From the NCBI GenBank assembly GCA_021849525.1, contig JAJZSS010000064.1, positions 1,202 to 7,422 of the forward strand: a stretch of 6,221 bases of DNA. Direction: 5' to 3'. The position numbers and the translations under genes were made by a program. Below the pieces are notes generated by a model. That model saw only the letters and a program-made list of their open reading frames with translations. It did not search any database and was not told the origin of the DNA. Source of the stretch: Chloroflexota bacterium. Lineage in GTDB: Bacteria; Chloroflexota; Anaerolineae; Anaerolineales; UBA4823. Shown here piece by piece: positions 5,479-6,221 of the stretch. How positions within the stretch are numbered: position 1 is the first letter of the stretch; every line of letters starts with the position of its first letter.

Positions 5479-5490
5479 TGGTATAATGCC
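5479..5490 (+). promoter_or_regulatory. Extended -10 promoter for the M50 peptidase gene
   Basis: TGGTATAATGCC has a perfect extended -10 (TGnTATAAT) at 5479-5487 and shares 11 of 12 bases with the opposite-facing DUF951 promoter. The expected +1 is near 5494, giving a leader of about 16 nt that contains a GAGG ribosome binding site. No convincing -35 is present at 16-18 nt spacing. Confidence 0.68.
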
Positions 5491-5495
5491 ACCCA

Positions 5496-5499
5496 GAGG
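5496..5499 (+). promoter_or_regulatory. Ribosome binding site of the M50 peptidase gene
   Basis: AGAGG (5495-5499) lies 10 nt before the ATG at 5510. Spacing is a little long but usable. With the predicted transcription start it would be almost at the very 5' end of the message. Confidence 0.45.
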
Positions 5500-5509
5500 C
5501 TGACCCTTT

Positions 5510-6160
5510 ATGCTGGATTTGGATCCCCAAACACTAATTACCCGAATCATAATTTTAGTAGTGGCTTTTACAATTCACGAGTTATCCCATGCATTGGCCG
5601 CAACCTATTTCGGCGATGACACACCGCGCCTTAACGGGCGCCTGACCCTTAATCCGCTGGCGCACCTTGATCCACTTGGCTCGCTCCTGTTGATTGTCCA
5701 GGGATTTGGCTGGGCAAAACCAGTGCCCGTCAATCCATACGCCCTGCAAAGAAGATCTCCGGCCGCGATGATGTGGGTTTCACTGGCCGGTCCGGCGTCA
5801 AATTTCGCCCTGGCCCTGCTGGCGGCGATCCCGTTTTGGCTGGGGTTGACCTCCTTGAGCCAGGCTTTCTCCCCCAGCTCCAGCTGGCTGCCTTCGCCTG
5901 CCACTTTCCTGACCGAATGGATTTTCACCAATTTACTGCTGATGTTATTTAATTTACTGCCGATCGCTCCCCTGGATGGTGAAAAAATTGCGATCTACCT
6001 GTTACCCGGACCAGCCAGTCGTTTTCTGGAAACCATCCGGCCTTACGGCCCGATTGTCCTGCTTGTGGTCTTTTTCCTGGGGCCATCTTTAGGATTGAAT
6101 TTTTTCAACTGGGTCATCATGCCTCCCCTGGAAGGCCTGTTCCGCCTGTTGGTCGGTTAA
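5510..6160 (+). CDS. Site-2-protease-like M50 membrane metallopeptidase
   Basis: This 216-residue polytopic membrane protein is a compact group III site-2-protease homologue without a PDZ or CBS domain. The zinc site is HELSH, with H23, E24 and H27 in the first membrane segment. It is followed by NPLAHLDPLG at 48-57, GWAKPVPVNP at 67-76 and AGPASN at 93-98. The third zinc ligand is expected to be D156 in NLLPIAPLDGEKI, in a later membrane segment. Hydrophobic segments lie near 9-30, 56-66, 88-112, 136-152 and 180-205. The family cuts substrates within the membrane, often releasing anti-sigma or transcription factors, but the substrate here is unknown. PLDGEK replaces the usual PLDGG/S-R/K. 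The ATG at 5510 has its own promoter and GAGG upstream. The gene is divergent from the five-gene run and appears to be monocistronic within the window. Confidence 0.94.
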   Translation: MLDLDPQTLITRIIILVVAFTIHELSHALAATYFGDDTPRLNGRLTLNPLAHLDPLGSLLLIVQGFGWAKPVPVNPYALQRRSPAAMMWVSLAGPASNFALALLAAIPFWLGLTSLSQAFSPSSSWLPSPATFLTEWIFTNLLLMLFNLLPIAPLDGEKIAIYLLPGPASRFLETIRPYGPIVLLVVFFLGPSLGLNFFNWVIMPPLEGLFRLLVG

Positions 6161-6221
6161 CTACTTGGGACTGAGTTATCGTTTTCTGCAATTCCAAAGG
6201 GCATTGCTTGCCAGGCCCACG
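6161..6221. other. Right-edge sequence, no supported gene
   Basis: No terminator hairpin, RNA or clear gene is seen in the last 61 bp. Two minus-strand frames are open from the edge (ending at TAA 6176-6178 or TAA 6157-6159), so the 3' end of a convergent gene could be here, but the fragments are too short to judge. Confidence 0.4.

Larger units (their letters stand above)
5387..5509. other. Divergent intergenic region
   Basis: These 123 bp separate the DUF951 start from the M50 peptidase start. They hold two outward-facing extended -10 promoters and a 10 bp palindrome midway. The DUF951 reading frame remains open through part of it on the minus strand, but I regard that as non-coding. No RNA gene or riboswitch fold is recognised. 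Confidence 0.7.

Noticed and set aside
6161..6221. 3' end of a minus-strand gene entering from the right edge
   Set aside because: Two frames are open for only about 14 and 20 codons, too short to prefer either or to recognise a family.
1..6221. Defence island, CRISPR, toxin-antitoxin, phage or transposon system
   Set aside because: All genes longer than 60 codons are accounted for by housekeeping or envelope families. No direct-repeat array, terminal inverted repeat or recombinase motif was seen.

Overview
The window looks like chromosomal DNA of a Chloroflexota bacterium, most likely of the Anaerolineae. This is an inference from the gene families: an SIS-type bifunctional phosphoglucose/phosphomannose isomerase, a lipoprotein carrying an NBR1-type Ig-like domain on a Thr/Pro-rich stalk, an MGDG-synthase-like glycosyltransferase, a DUF951 protein and a MobA-like nucleotidyltransferase of a type I associate with that class. 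Genes are packed tightly and almost all sequence is coding. I see no transposase, integrase, phage gene, CRISPR array or RNA gene.

Left part (3-909, plus strand): the 3' part of a MobA-like nucleotidyltransferase gene, then 7 bp later a PAP2 membrane phosphatase with all three catalytic motifs. They probably share a transcript that starts left of the window. The PAP2 gene converges on the next block with only 19 bp between stop codons.

Centre (929-5386, minus strand): a five-gene co-directional run, read from right to left as DUF951, MGDG-synthase-like glycosyltransferase, NBR1-Ig lipoprotein, rsmI (16S rRNA C1402 2'-O-methyltransferase) and phosphoglucose/phosphomannose isomerase. Junctions are 14 bp overlap, 4 bp overlap (GTGA), 5 bp gap and 49 bp gap, so one operon with translational coupling is likely. 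A perfect extended -10 box lies exactly 6 nt before the DUF951 ATG, which predicts a leaderless mRNA for the whole run.

Right part (5387-6221): a 123 bp divergent intergenic region holding two nearly identical extended -10 promoters facing apart with a small palindrome midway, then a group III site-2-protease-like M50 membrane peptidase on the plus strand. The last 61 bases hold no gene I can support.

Functionally, the isomerase supplies sugar phosphates, the glycosyltransferase may put sugar on a membrane lipid, and the PAP2, lipoprotein and S2P proteins act in or on the membrane. RsmI is a ribosome modification enzyme that happens to be in the same run. A shared envelope/glycolipid theme is an inference. 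I found no clearly new defence or mobile system. The most unusual signals are the leaderless twin promoter arrangement and two G-quadruplex-forming tracts inside the lipoprotein gene.
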